The position numbers were made by a program, and so were the translations under genes. A stretch of DNA of 64,000 nucleotides. Origin: PLA3 sp964592235 (GTDB lineage Bacteria; Planctomycetota; Phycisphaerae; UBA1845; UTPLA1). This document shows positions 11,327 to 20,541 of the stretch, in pieces. The stretch covers positions 62,001-126,000 of the forward strand of contig CAZQCF010000003.1 in assembly GCA_964592235.1 (NCBI GenBank), given 5' to 3'. The notes beneath the pieces were generated by a model. It worked only from the letters and a program-made list of their open reading frames with translations, had not been told where the DNA came from and ran no database searches. Position 1 is the stretch's first letter, and every line of letters begins with the position of its first letter.

Positions 11327-12475
11327 ATGCGAGACAAAATTCTCAAGAATGGGGCAATCATCTTGCTCACAAGCTGGATTGCCGTAGGTCAATCGACCCG
11401 CGCCGCACCGGAGCAGGACAAGCCGCCGGCCGATCCACCTGCCGCGAGTCAGCCGGCCATCCGATTTGCGCCGGAGCCGCCCTTTACAGTACCCGTTACC
11501 GAACCTCGTCCCCCTGAAAAGATCATTGCGGAGTTCATTGAATCCGTGCAGGCACAGGCGGCCTACCCCGCTGCGGTGAAGAAGTTCGTTTCGGAGAAAT
11601 CAAGCGAGGCCACGCCGCAGCGCGCGGGTGAATTCCTGACGAGCGCGCTGGCCGTCTGCTCCACCGAGTTCGCCGACGCACTAAAGGCGATGGAGGACGA
11701 ACGAATGACGGACGCGGCCGATCGGTTTGCGAGGCTGGCTGCGACGGACAAAGCAGACCCCTACCTCGCGGTCAATGCGGCGAACCTTGCCGCCACGGCA
11801 CTCGTGGAACTGGAGCAGTTCCCTCGGGCGATCGCCGTACTTGAGCCGATCTTCTCCCAGCACGCGCCGCTGGACCGCTACACGCCCGGTGCGGACCACA
11901 TGCTCTTCATGCTTGGCTACAGTTACATTCGCGAGCTTCGATACGAGGCGGCCAAGGCGATCCTGACGCAATTCCTTAAAGCCTATCCGCAAGCGCCGCA
12001 GCGATTGCGCGTCACGGCCACCCAGATCGTCACGGAGATCGACCGCCGCATCCCCGGCAAGCTCGGCGATGTGCGCGATCTCCTTGCTTACGCTCACCAG
12101 CGAATCGAACTGGGCGACACAGGCGAACCGGTCGCGCAGCGCCAGCAGCAGGCCGTTGCCCTGCTGGACAACATGATCCAGGAAGCCGAGGAGAACGAGA
12201 AAAACGCTCGGCAGAAGTCCCCCAGCGGCGGCGGCAAGGGCAACAAGCCCCAGCCAAGCTCTGGCGCGAAGGAATCGCGCATCCCGAGCGGCGCGCCGGC
12301 GGGCGACACCGTCCTGCGCCGCTCGCGCGTCACCCCCGGTGAGGCGTGGGGCAAGATGCCGCCACGCGAGCGCGAACAGATCATTCAAACACTTCAGCGA
12401 CAGTTTCCAAGCCGCTATCGTGACCTGCTTGAACAATACTATCGTCAACTTGCAAAGGACCAGCCGCCCTCGTGA
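11327..12475 (+). CDS. Exported TPR-like protein of the MoxR operon
   Basis: A 382-aa protein with an N-terminal hydrophobic export signal (AIILLTSWIAVGQSTRAAP). After a Pro-rich linker, residues ~60-250 form helical TPR-like hairpins (for example YLAVNAANLAATALVELEQF and YTPGADHMLFMLGYSYIREL). The C-terminal ~100 residues are Gly/Ser/Lys-rich, ending in PPREREQIIQTLQRQFPSRY. That ending resembles a short motif often found at the end of planctomycete operon partners (KMPPREREQI...). It lies 31 bases after the coiled-coil gene and overlaps the next gene by one base. Likely a protein-protein interaction module of the envelope complex; no catalytic function can be assigned. Confidence 0.75.
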   Translation: MRDKILKNGAIILLTSWIAVGQSTRAAPEQDKPPADPPAASQPAIRFAPEPPFTVPVTEPRPPEKIIAEFIESVQAQAAYPAAVKKFVSEKSSEATPQRAGEFLTSALAVCSTEFADALKAMEDERMTDAADRFARLAATDKADPYLAVNAANLAATALVELEQFPRAIAVLEPIFSQHAPLDRYTPGADHMLFMLGYSYIRELRYEAAKAILTQFLKAYPQAPQRLRVTATQIVTEIDRRIPGKLGDVRDLLAYAHQRIELGDTGEPVAQRQQQAVALLDNMIQEAEENEKNARQKSPSGGGKGNKPQPSSGAKESRIPSGAPAGDTVLRRSRVTPGEAWGKMPPREREQIIQTLQRQFPSRYRDLLEQYYRQLAKDQPPS

Positions 12476-13818
12476 TGACTACGCATCCTCACGCCGCACG
12501 CTCCCGCGACGGCCGGCTCGCCCTTGGTCGGCGCAGGCCGTTCCGTCGCTTCCATGTCCGCGTCTGCGCGATTCTCGGTGGCGTCGTGGCAGGGATGGTC
12601 CTCGGCCTGTCGGTTGTGCGGGCAGGCCCGGACGAAGAGTACGTTTCAGCTCCTCGCTGCCAGATCGACCTGATCTCGGGTGAATCATTTGAGGCATCCG
12701 GGTTGGAACTTGCCGCAACAAACCTCCTGGCGAACGTTGACGGCGCCCCTCGCACGGTTCCCCTTCCCGATGTGGCGAGCATCGCATTCATCCGCGATTC
12801 CACCAGCAGCGCCTCGAACGGAGCGGACGGCTCGGCCGATCACGCCGTCTTGCTCGTCGATGGTAGCAACCTGACCGGGACCATTAGGTCCGCCGGGGAG
12901 CGCGCGCCGGGGCAGGTCATTCTTGCCACGACCTGGCACGAGCCGATCATGCTGCCCTTTACCGCGCTGGCTGGGATTTGCCTCCAGCGATCCGGTTCGG
13001 CCGAATACGAGGACCGACTGGCGCGCCGAGAACAAGGCCGCGACCTGATACTTCTCGCGCGCGAGGGAAAAATTCTGGCCGTTCCCAGCGCAGTCGAATC
13101 AATTATCGCTGACCAATGCGAATTTCGCGTCGGTCGCAAACTTCAAGCCGCGCCGCTCGAATCGATCGTCGGCATCGTCTTCGGTTCTCAACCTCTGCGG
13201 AAACCCTCTCTTGCCCGCGTCGCCCTGCTCGGCGGCGATGTTCTACGCGGCTCACTCGTCGCAATTCGCGCTGAACGTGTGTCGCTCAACCACGAACTCC
13301 TCGGTTCGATGGACATCCCGTCGGCCGCGGTGCAGCGCATCGATCTCGCCAGCGACCGCGTAGTCTCGCTCGTCGATCTCGAGCCGGCGACCACGCAGAT
13401 CAAGTCCGTGCTCGACGCACCCTGGTCCGTCGGCAGGAATGCCAATCTCCGTGGGCAGCCGCTGATGATCCGCGGCCGGTCCTTCTCGCGCGGTCTCGGC
13501 GTGCACGCCTACACGTCGCTGTCCTATGATCTTTCCCAACCTTACGAGGCGTTTACTGCCACGGTCGGCGTCGATGATTCCGCTCCGGATTTCGCCAGCG
13601 TGGTTTTTCGCGTCAAACTGGACGGCCGCGTTGTGTACGAATCACCGGTCATGCGGCGGGGTGATGGGCCGCTGCGCGTCAAAGTGAAACTGGCCGGTGC
13701 TCGCGTGCTGGAGTTGGTGTGCGATCCGACCGACGACCTGGATCTCGGCGATCATGCGATCTGGGGCGCGCCGGTCCTCGTCAAACCGCGATCGCCGGTT
13801 GATCGCTCGGATGATTGA
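12475..13818 (+). CDS. Exported protein with C-terminal NPCBM/NEW2-type domain
   Basis: A 447-aa protein (a GTG one codon upstream is possible). The ATG shares its A with the previous TGA. An Arg-rich N-region and a hydrophobic stretch (GGVVAGMVLGLSVVRAG) form an export signal at about 30-50. The middle consists of repeated beta elements of the type xGxxLxGxIxxxxxxxxxL (VDGSNLTGTIRSAG, LLGGDVLRGSLVAI). The last ~140 residues match the NPCBM (novel putative carbohydrate-binding module) family: FSRGLGVHAYTSLSYDL, FTATVGVDDSA and VVFRVKLDGRVVYES are its characteristic strands. Probably binds glycans outside the cytoplasm. It sits between the structural genes and the protease genes of the same operon. 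Confidence 0.82.
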   Translation: MTTHPHAARSRDGRLALGRRRPFRRFHVRVCAILGGVVAGMVLGLSVVRAGPDEEYVSAPRCQIDLISGESFEASGLELAATNLLANVDGAPRTVPLPDVASIAFIRDSTSSASNGADGSADHAVLLVDGSNLTGTIRSAGERAPGQVILATTWHEPIMLPFTALAGICLQRSGSAEYEDRLARREQGRDLILLAREGKILAVPSAVESIIADQCEFRVGRKLQAAPLESIVGIVFGSQPLRKPSLARVALLGGDVLRGSLVAIRAERVSLNHELLGSMDIPSAAVQRIDLASDRVVSLVDLEPATTQIKSVLDAPWSVGRNANLRGQPLMIRGRSFSRGLGVHAYTSLSYDLSQPYEAFTATVGVDDSAPDFASVVFRVKLDGRVVYESPVMRRGDGPLRVKVKLAGARVLELVCDPTDDLDLGDHAIWGAPVLVKPRSPVDRSDD

Positions 13819-15460
13819 AATGCTCGCACGGGGATTCGCCGCGGCACTGATTCTGATCGCCGGCATGGCGGCGGATGACTCGACTTCGCCCGAAGCGGCC
13901 GACGACTTCGCCGCGCGCCGCGCGCGGGTCGAGGTCGCACAGTCGGCCCGCGTTGAGTTGATCCGCCAATTAACGCCAAGCGCAGTCTGCATCTTTCCGA
14001 AGGACAATCGCGCCGGCGGCGGGTCGGGTGTGCTCATCGACTCGGAGGGCTTCGGCCTGACGAATTATCACGTCGTCGCTCCGCTCCTTCCATCGCGCGA
14101 GGGCGAGGGCGGCCTGGCGGACGGCAAACTCTACGCGCTTGAAGTGCTCGGACTGGACCCGGTCGGAGATGTGGCCATGTTTCGCTTGAAGGGCGATGCG
14201 CCCTTTCAATCCGTTACGCTCGGCAATTCCGACACGCTGGCCGTCGGAGACGAGACGCTCGCACTGGGCAATCCCTTTCTGCTTGCCGAAGACTTCACGC
14301 CGACCGTCACGTTCGGCATCATCTCCGGTCTGCATCGGTATCAGCCCGGCGCGGGCCGGGCGCTGATCTACTCTGATTGCATTCAAGTCGATGCGTCGAT
14401 CAACCCGGGCAACTCGGGCGGCCCTTTGTTCGACATGACGGGAAAGCTCGTCGGCATTAACGGCCGCGTCAGCATCGAGGAACGCGGGCGAATCAACGTC
14501 GGCGTTGGCTATGCGATCACCGTCAACCAGATTCGTCGCTTCATTCCCGCCCTGCGAGCCGGCCTGACGACGGCGCACGGTGCCGCGGGATTCACCGTGA
14601 CGGACGGGCCAAACGGCGTCACGATCAATCGAATCGAGAAGGACTGCACTGCCGCACGCGCAGGCGTGCGGGCCGGCGATCGGCTGACTCACTTCGCCGG
14701 CACGCCGATCCGGTCAGCCAACCACTTCCTCTCGCTTCTGGGGACATTCCCCGCCGGCTGGCCCATCGAAGCCGTGCTCGAGCGCGGCCCGGAAACCATT
14801 CGCTTTGTTGGTCGGCTGGAGGCATCGCCGTTGCCACGACCGCGCGGCCGCAAGGATGCCGCAAATTCCAAGGCGCCCGATCCGTTCAAACCGCTCGCGC
14901 CCGGCAGCGAAGCGAATCGCCGGGCGGTTCGCCGCGCTCTGAAGCAATTCACCGACTTCTGCGGCGGTCGCCGAGCGATCAGCCAGGTAAATCGGCTGGA
15001 GTGGTCCGGGCGGCGATTCAGTATTGATCAGCCCGGCAACGCGCCCGTTCCCATCGAACACGATGAAGACAAAGCTGCAACATCGGCAGAGCTACCTCCC
15101 AGCGCTGCGCCGATTGAAATCGAGCGCTCGATTCGGTGGAAGTTGTTCGGAATCGACCCGGTCGCATCGCGCCTGCCGTTTCAAGTGACGGGAGGCGATG
15201 AAGTCAACGGTCGTATCGCGGTCGTGCTGAAGCATACCGGGCCATCTCCCTGGAAGGCGCACATCGGTCTGGACGACGAAAACGGAGCGTTGCTCTTTAT
15301 TGAGTTCACGCATGGCCCGGCGTCGGTTCGAACGCGCTACGAATACGACGACGTGAAGCGCAGCGGTGCGCTGCGGCTGCCCATGCGACGGCGAATCTAT
15401 GAAAATGATCGGCTCATCGCGGAAGAGCAATACGATTCCGTTCTTGCCGGGGGGGTGTGA
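13811..15460 (+). CDS. HtrA-like serine protease with PDZ domain (catalytic triad intact)
   Basis: A 549-aa S1C-type trypsin-like protease overlapping the upstream gene by 8 bases (a second ATG at 13820 is an alternative start). An N-terminal hydrophobic signal (LARGFAAALILIAGMAA) is followed by the protease domain. The triad is complete: His87 in TNYHVV, Asp120 in VGDVAMF and Ser202 in NPGNSGGPL. A PDZ domain (GVTINRIEKDCTAARAGVRA) lies at about 265-345. The ~170-residue C-terminal extension (starting near RALKQFTDFCGGRRAI) is not recognised. It should be an exported quality-control or processing protease. It is the first of three adjacent HtrA-like genes and the only one with catalytic residues. 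Confidence 0.9.
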   Translation: MIEMLARGFAAALILIAGMAADDSTSPEAADDFAARRARVEVAQSARVELIRQLTPSAVCIFPKDNRAGGGSGVLIDSEGFGLTNYHVVAPLLPSREGEGGLADGKLYALEVLGLDPVGDVAMFRLKGDAPFQSVTLGNSDTLAVGDETLALGNPFLLAEDFTPTVTFGIISGLHRYQPGAGRALIYSDCIQVDASINPGNSGGPLFDMTGKLVGINGRVSIEERGRINVGVGYAITVNQIRRFIPALRAGLTTAHGAAGFTVTDGPNGVTINRIEKDCTAARAGVRAGDRLTHFAGTPIRSANHFLSLLGTFPAGWPIEAVLERGPETIRFVGRLEASPLPRPRGRKDAANSKAPDPFKPLAPGSEANRRAVRRALKQFTDFCGGRRAISQVNRLEWSGRRFSIDQPGNAPVPIEHDEDKAATSAELPPSAAPIEIERSIRWKLFGIDPVASRLPFQVTGGDEVNGRIAVVLKHTGPSPWKAHIGLDDENGALLFIEFTHGPASVRTRYEYDDVKRSGALRLPMRRRIYENDRLIAEEQYDSVLAGGV

Positions 15461-15461
15461 C

Positions 15462-16592
15462 ATGAGCGCCGCGATGCCCCGAAGTACGAAACACCTCGGG
15501 ATCCTCCCGCAAGCGCTCGCCGTCGTGCTGGGGTGGGTTACCGCGGCATCGTCTCACGAGGGCGTGTCCACAACCGAATTGCCTGTCCCCAAGCTCGCCG
15601 CGCGAGCGCTCACCGCACATGAGGTCTTCGCACGCGCCGCGCCGGCCGTCGTGAAGCTCTACGGCGCGAGCGTCGGTCGACAACAGGGTTACGGCACAGG
15701 CGTGTTGATCTCACCGGATGGACTGATTCTCACCAACCTGTCGGTCATGCTTGCGGGGCGATCCATCCGGGCCGTCCTGCACGACGGCACCACGCACGAG
15801 GCCGAACTGGTCCGGCGGGACGACGCCCGCAAGCTGGCGCTGCTGCGTATCAAGGCGTCTCATCTGCCGCATCTGGCGCCGCATTCCAGTGACGGCTTGC
15901 AGACTGGCGACGCGGTCTTTGCCCTGGGCAACTGGTTCAAAATCGCCGAGGGAGATGAAAGCGTCTCGCTCACTCGCGGCGTCTTCAGCTTCAAGGCGAC
16001 CATCGACGCGCGGCGGCTGGCGCAAGAGTATGACTACCCCGGCCCCGTACTGGTTTACGACGCAATTACCGCCAATCCTGGTGCGGCGGGCGGTCCCCTG
16101 CTGGACGCCGACGGAAAGTTGGTCGGCCTCGTCGGCCTGATCGTTGAAGCCGCCGCAACGAACACGCGTGTTAACCATGCAATCCCCGGCGAGGATATGA
16201 TTGCGTTCCTCGGCCAGGGATCGTCGCACAAGGACGGCGCCGCGGCACCCGGGCCCGACTCGATTGGCGAGTCAAACAGGCCGCACTCAACCGGCGCGCC
16301 CCCGACGGGCGAGCCCTATATTGGCATCACGCTCTCCAAGATCGGCTACCGGCAAACATGGGCCTTTGTCGAACGCGTGCGGCGCGACTCCCCGGCCGAC
16401 CGCGCGGGCATTCGGCCTGATGATTTGATTATTGCCGTGGACGGACGCCGCATCGCCGATGCAGCGGACTACAGCAAACACGTCGCCACCCTGACGCCGG
16501 GCCAGCGCGTTCCCTTCACGCTCAAGCGTGGAACGGAGATTGTCACGGTGGAGGTGGTTGTCTCCGCCAGGTCATCGGGGAGTCAGCCATGA
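15462..16592 (+). CDS. HtrA-like pseudoprotease with PDZ domain (triad lost), copy 1
   Basis: A 376-aa exported protein starting one base after the preceding stop. A signal sequence (LPQALAVVLGWVTAASS) is followed by a trypsin-like fold of HtrA type (GTGVLISPDGLILTN, ALGNWFKIAEG, GGPLLDADGKLVGLVG). All three catalytic positions are changed: Ser94 replaces the His (TNLSVM), Lys124 replaces the Asp (ARKLALL) and Ala209 replaces the Ser (NPGAAGGPL). The fold motifs around them are conserved and the reading frame is open, so it reads as a maintained pseudoprotease rather than a decayed gene. A C-terminal PDZ domain (VERVRRDSPADRAGIRPDD) is intact. It overlaps the next gene by 4 bases (ATGA). Likely a substrate-binding or regulatory partner of the active protease. 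Confidence 0.88.
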   Translation: MSAAMPRSTKHLGILPQALAVVLGWVTAASSHEGVSTTELPVPKLAARALTAHEVFARAAPAVVKLYGASVGRQQGYGTGVLISPDGLILTNLSVMLAGRSIRAVLHDGTTHEAELVRRDDARKLALLRIKASHLPHLAPHSSDGLQTGDAVFALGNWFKIAEGDESVSLTRGVFSFKATIDARRLAQEYDYPGPVLVYDAITANPGAAGGPLLDADGKLVGLVGLIVEAAATNTRVNHAIPGEDMIAFLGQGSSHKDGAAAPGPDSIGESNRPHSTGAPPTGEPYIGITLSKIGYRQTWAFVERVRRDSPADRAGIRPDDLIIAVDGRRIADAADYSKHVATLTPGQRVPFTLKRGTEIVTVEVVVSARSSGSQP

Positions 16593-17839
16593 CGCGAGCG
16601 GTCGCCAGACGCTTTGGGACACGGTCGTTTTCGAGTCGCGGCGCCGCGGCAGTGGTGCCGTTTTTTTTGCACTTACCAGCCCTGCTCCTGATCACCCTTC
16701 TCGGCCCGCGCAGTGCTTCCGCCCAGGTCACCCCCCTCGGAAGCGACGACCTCGCTGCGGTCGTTCGCGCGGGGCTGGCGGCGATCGAGCCGTCGATGGT
16801 TGTCATCGAGACAATCGGCGGCGCCCAGCCAATCCGACGCGACACGCCGCGCGGCCCCATGGAAGAGTCGTTTCGTCTCGCCGAAGGGCCGACGACGGGG
16901 GTCATCGTCAGCGAAGATGGGTACATCCTCTCCAGCAGCTTTAATTTCGCGCGCGACCCGTCCGTTATCACCGTCACGCTCCATGACGATCGACGGCTCG
17001 TCGCGCGGCTCATCGCACGCGATCACATTCGACGATTGGCCCTCGTCAAGGTCGACGCGCGCGACTTGCCCGTGCCCATCTGGGCGCCGCGCGATGAATT
17101 GCGCGTCGGACAATATGCCATCGCCAGCGGCAAAGGCATGAGTCATTCGGCGCTGGGGCCTTCTTTGCGACAAACCTTTGCTTCCGTCGGAATCATCTCG
17201 GCAGTCGACCGTCGCAACGGGAACGCCGTCCAGACCGATGCGAAAGTCAGTCCAACGAGTTATGGCGGGCCGCTGATCGACCTCGACGGGCGCCTCATCG
17301 GAATCCTCGTTCCCATGGCTGGCGGCGGTGGCGCCCTGGCCGGCGCGGAGTGGTACGACGGCGGCATTGGATTTGCGGTTTACAAAGATCGAATCGACGC
17401 CGTATTCGAGCGGCTCGCAGCCGGACAGAACATCGAACCGGGCAAGATCGGCGTGGTGCTTGAGCCGGACGATGTGGACGACGCGCTGGACTTTCTGGAC
17501 AAGCTGCTTCCGCAGTCGCGTGGCGTAAAGATCGCTCGTATTGCAATTCCGTCGCCCGCGCAGCGCGCCGAGTTGAGAGTGGGCGACAAGATTGTCGCGC
17601 TGGATGGCAAGCCGACAGGCGACCTCGCCGAGCTGCAGCGCCGCTTGAGCGATCGCGCCGCCGGCGAGACCGTCGTCCTGACGATCAAGCGGCGTTTTCA
17701 ACGCATCGATGTTCCCGTCGAGCTGGCGCGCATCGAGGATATCGGAAGCATGGAGGCGCCGCCTGCGCCCGCCAATCCAAACGCGAAGGAATCCAAAGAA
17801 GAAAACGATCCGCCCGCTACCCAGCCTTCCGCGGATTAG
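16589..17839 (+). CDS. HtrA-like pseudoprotease with PDZ domain (triad lost), copy 2
   Basis: A 416-aa protein overlapping the upstream stop by 4 bases. An N-terminal signal or anchor (FFLHLPALLLITLLGPRSASA) precedes a trypsin-like domain (TTGVIVSEDGYILSSSF, GGPLIDLDGRLIGILVP) in which all triad positions are lost: Phe118 for His, Arg149 for Asp and Tyr225 for Ser (SPTSYGGPL). A PDZ domain (IARIAIPSPAQRAELRVGDK) lies at about 310-385, followed by a short Pro/Asn/Glu-rich tail. It is the last gene of the long operon. Its TAG overlaps the stop codon of the convergent nnrD gene by 3 bases. The changes differ from those in copy 1, so the two genes lost activity independently or diverged long ago. 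Confidence 0.87.
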   Translation: MTRAVARRFGTRSFSSRGAAAVVPFFLHLPALLLITLLGPRSASAQVTPLGSDDLAAVVRAGLAAIEPSMVVIETIGGAQPIRRDTPRGPMEESFRLAEGPTTGVIVSEDGYILSSSFNFARDPSVITVTLHDDRRLVARLIARDHIRRLALVKVDARDLPVPIWAPRDELRVGQYAIASGKGMSHSALGPSLRQTFASVGIISAVDRRNGNAVQTDAKVSPTSYGGPLIDLDGRLIGILVPMAGGGGALAGAEWYDGGIGFAVYKDRIDAVFERLAAGQNIEPGKIGVVLEPDDVDDALDFLDKLLPQSRGVKIARIAIPSPAQRAELRVGDKIVALDGKPTGDLAELQRRLSDRAAGETVVLTIKRRFQRIDVPVELARIEDIGSMEAPPAPANPNAKESKEENDPPATQPSAD

Positions 17840-18771
17840 CGGCCGACTTCTTGAAACGCATCGGGAAGTCGCGCCAGTATGTCGGTGGCGATCAGGGAGA
17901 CCCCGCCAAGTTCCCGAGCGCCCAGATCGCCCGCGATTCCGTGTAGATGCGCGCCGAGCCGGGCCGCGTCAAACAGACTCATGCCCTGTGCAATCAATCC
18001 CGCAATGATTCCCGTCAGCACGTCCCCGCTGCCGCCGGTCGCCATGCCGGGATTCCCCGTCGTGTTGATCGCCGTGCCGTCGTTGCCTGCGATGACGGTG
18101 TCGGCTCCCTTCAGTACGATCACGATCTCCTCACCGCCGCGCGCCAGCACTTGCTGCAATCGCTCCGCCGCGCCACGACGGTCCGCCTGAACGACCTCGG
18201 TCGTGCATCCCGTCAGCCGCGCCATTTCGCCCGGATGCGGCGTCAGCACCGCGCGACCCAGACGCGGCGTTTCCGACCCCCGTCGGCGAGCGCGATTGCC
18301 GCCCGATGCCACGACCGGCAGCGCGTTGAGCGCGTCCGCGTCGATCACCATCGGCACACCGAGTGACGCAAATCCTTCCAACAAGGCTGCAAGGGCACGG
18401 TCACTTCGTGCGTCTCCACGGCCAAGGCCCGGGCCGATCGCCGCGACCGACACCGCCGGACGCGACGTGAGATAGCCCTCTTGCCGCAGGGTTCGCAGGG
18501 CGACCCGGAAATCGACTCGGCCGGATGAATCCTGCGACAGCGGCAGGCTCGTGGCGCACGGACAAAGTCCCGCAACCGCAAGCTGAATCGCCGCCGGGCA
18601 CGCCACCGTAACAAGGCCCGCGCCGCTTCGAAGCGCGGCGTTCGCCACCAGAGCCGGCGCGCCGACCATGCCGCGCGAACCGCCGATGACCAGCACGCGC
18701 CCGAAGTCTCCCTTGTGGGCATCGCGTTTTCTGGGAGGCAGCTTGGGCAGCGATAGGTGTTTGGTCCTCAT
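17836..18771 (-). CDS. nnrD: ADP/ATP-dependent NAD(P)H-hydrate dehydratase
   Basis: A 311-aa ribokinase-fold enzyme of the YjeF C-terminal/NnrD family, which repairs hydrated NAD(P)H by ATP- or ADP-dependent dehydration. Diagnostic motifs are KGDFGRVLVIGGSRGMVGA near the N-terminus, AIGPGLGRGD, VIDADALNAL, LTPHPGEMARL and the catalytic-site GNPGMATGGSGDVLTG. The epimerase (NnrE) half found in fused proteins is absent. The start chosen is the ATG that overlaps the larB stop by 4 bases (ATGA), implying co-transcription after larB. Its stop overlaps the convergent operon end by 4 bases. Confidence 0.92.
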   Translation of the reverse strand: MRTKHLSLPKLPPRKRDAHKGDFGRVLVIGGSRGMVGAPALVANAALRSGAGLVTVACPAAIQLAVAGLCPCATSLPLSQDSSGRVDFRVALRTLRQEGYLTSRPAVSVAAIGPGLGRGDARSDRALAALLEGFASLGVPMVIDADALNALPVVASGGNRARRRGSETPRLGRAVLTPHPGEMARLTGCTTEVVQADRRGAAERLQQVLARGGEEIVIVLKGADTVIAGNDGTAINTTGNPGMATGGSGDVLTGIIAGLIAQGMSLFDAARLGAHLHGIAGDLGARELGGVSLIATDILARLPDAFQEVGR

Positions 18772-19544
18772 GGCCCACTCGACTCCTGCGCGTTTTCCGC
18801 CATGCGGTTGATCATTGATGCAAGGTAGCCCGCACCGAAGCCGTTGTCGATGTTCACCACCGAGACGCCCGGCGCGCAGCAATTCAGCATGGTCAGGAGT
18901 GGCGTCAGGCCGTTGAAACTCGCTCCATATCCGACACTTGTCGGGACCGCGATGAGCGGCGCCTCGACAAGGCCGCCGACGACGCTGACTAGCGCACCTT
19001 CCATTCCCGCTGCCACGACCACGACCCGTGCTCGGCGTATCGCTTCTGTGTGCGCCAGCAATCGGTGGATGCCCGCCACGCCTACGTCATAAAACGTCTC
19101 GGTGCGCTGGTCCATGATTTCGCACGTGATGCGCGCTTCCTCGATCACCGGCAGATCGCCCGTGCCCGCGCAAATCAGGGCGATGATTCCCTTCGACTCC
19201 CGGCGCTCCTGTTGCCGCAGCGTGATGCACCGCGCCGCATCGTGCAAAGTCGCGTCCGATCGAACCGCAGCCACCGCCGCAAAATGCTCGGCCGACGCCC
19301 GCGTGGCCAGAACGTTGCCCCCGGCAGCCGCCAGCTTCTCAAAAACGCCCGCCGTCTGCGCTGGCGACTTGCCCTGGCACAGAATGACCTCGGGAAATCC
19401 GCATCGCAGGGCACGGTGATGATCCACGTTCGCGTACCCGAGCGATTCGAACGGCAGGTTTGCCAGGGCCGACAATGCGTCGGTCACGGACTTTTCACCC
19501 CGTCGTACCCCCTCCAGGATCGCTTTGATTTGCCCGGGATCCAT
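18768..19544 (-). CDS. larB: Nickel-pincer cofactor biosynthesis protein LarB
   Basis: A 258-aa LarB homologue. LarB carboxylates and hydrolyses nicotinic acid adenine dinucleotide in the first step of nickel-pincer nucleotide synthesis, the cofactor of lactate racemase and related LarA enzymes. The C-terminal PurE/AIR-carboxylase-like domain is clear (ICAGTGDLPVIEEA, VVVAAGMEGALVSVVGGL, APLIAVPTSVGYGASFNGL, NIDNGFGAGYLA). The N-terminal part matches LarB rather than PurE (FPEVILCQGKSPAQ, LATRASAEH). It is immediately upstream of, and overlaps, nnrD. LarA, LarC and LarE are not in this window. Confidence 0.93.
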   Translation of the reverse strand: MDPGQIKAILEGVRRGEKSVTDALSALANLPFESLGYANVDHHRALRCGFPEVILCQGKSPAQTAGVFEKLAAAGGNVLATRASAEHFAAVAAVRSDATLHDAARCITLRQQERRESKGIIALICAGTGDLPVIEEARITCEIMDQRTETFYDVGVAGIHRLLAHTEAIRRARVVVVAAGMEGALVSVVGGLVEAPLIAVPTSVGYGASFNGLTPLLTMLNCCAPGVSVVNIDNGFGAGYLASMINRMAENAQESSGP

Positions 19545-19839
19545 AGGCTGTATCGCCCTTGAGACGGTTAGACCAGTGAAATTGAAGCAGAATTCAACTG
19601 TTATAACAATCGACGGATGTTAACACATAAACTTTTGCCCTGCCATACGCTGTGCGTTTGATTCCCTGGAATTCACAGGCGTATAGTTGGATGCCGCACC
19701 CGACTCCGGGTGGCGAACCGGGAACTCCCTTTCTGGCTACCCCGGTTCGTGCTTGCCTCACTCGACGCGGATCGCCGCGCATGGCAAGACGTTTGTCTGG
19801 ACATCACTGGATCAGGACGGCTCACTGGAGGCGCCCTTC

Positions 19840-20508
19840 ATGGATGAGAACACCGTCGCCGGTTCCCGGCTGCTTGACCTGGCGACCCCGTACCTCGCAC
19901 GTCGCGACCGTGACGGTCTCGCAGTCGCCCTGCGCGAAGCGTGGTCCGTCCCGTGTCTTGTGCTGTTGCTGGACCAATCCGACCCGGTCGTCGTCGCGAC
20001 GGCCGCACTATGCGTCGGGCTTACTGGCCACGCCGACAGCCTCCCGCGATTGGCAACCCTGTTGCATCACGCGGACGAGCAAGTCGTGGAAGCCGCTGAA
20101 GAGGCGATGTGGACCATCAGCTTCCGCGCCGGAACGCCGCTGGAACACCAGGCCCTGTGGCGCATCGCGGAATCGATTCGAGCCGGCGTTTCCGAGAACG
20201 TGGCGACCCTGCTGAAGCCCCTGATTCGAGCCAACCGTCGATTTGCGGAGGCGTTTCACCAGCGTGGCCAGGCGCATTACCTCGACGGCGCCTATTCCCA
20301 TGCGCTGCGCGACGCGGACCGTACGATCGAGATCAATCCCTATCATTTCGCGGCGCACGCTTTGCGCGCCAATTGCCTCGCGGCTATGCATCGCGAAAAG
20401 GAAGCGATTGAGGCCTATCGTCGCGTCCTGCAGATTCACCCGCGATTCTACGGTGCACGAGACGCAATTCACTGCCTGCAGCGGCATCTTGCGGGCAACG
20501 CGGGATGA
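19840..20508 (+). CDS. HEAT-repeat/TPR protein
   Basis: A 222-aa protein starting at the ATG preceded by GGAGG (19829-19833 region); the upstream open frame has no good start. Residues ~30-110 form HEAT-like helices (DPVVVATAALCVGLTGHADS, RLATLLHHADEQVVEAAEEA), and the C-terminal ~90 residues form two TPR units (AEAFHQRGQAHYLDGAYSHA, AAHALRANCLAAMHREKEA). No signal peptide, so probably a cytoplasmic interaction protein. It stands alone between the larB promoter region and the convergent DUF971 gene; its partners are unknown. Confidence 0.8.
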   Translation: MDENTVAGSRLLDLATPYLARRDRDGLAVALREAWSVPCLVLLLDQSDPVVVATAALCVGLTGHADSLPRLATLLHHADEQVVEAAEEAMWTISFRAGTPLEHQALWRIAESIRAGVSENVATLLKPLIRANRRFAEAFHQRGQAHYLDGAYSHALRDADRTIEINPYHFAAHALRANCLAAMHREKEAIEAYRRVLQIHPRFYGARDAIHCLQRHLAGNAG

Positions 20509-20541
20509 GTTGCCTCGCCGCCGCGATGCCCACGCGCGACG

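Noticed and set aside
18768..19544. PurE (AIR carboxylase) instead of LarB
   Set aside because: Only the C-terminal domain is PurE-like; the N-terminal LarB region and length fit LarB.
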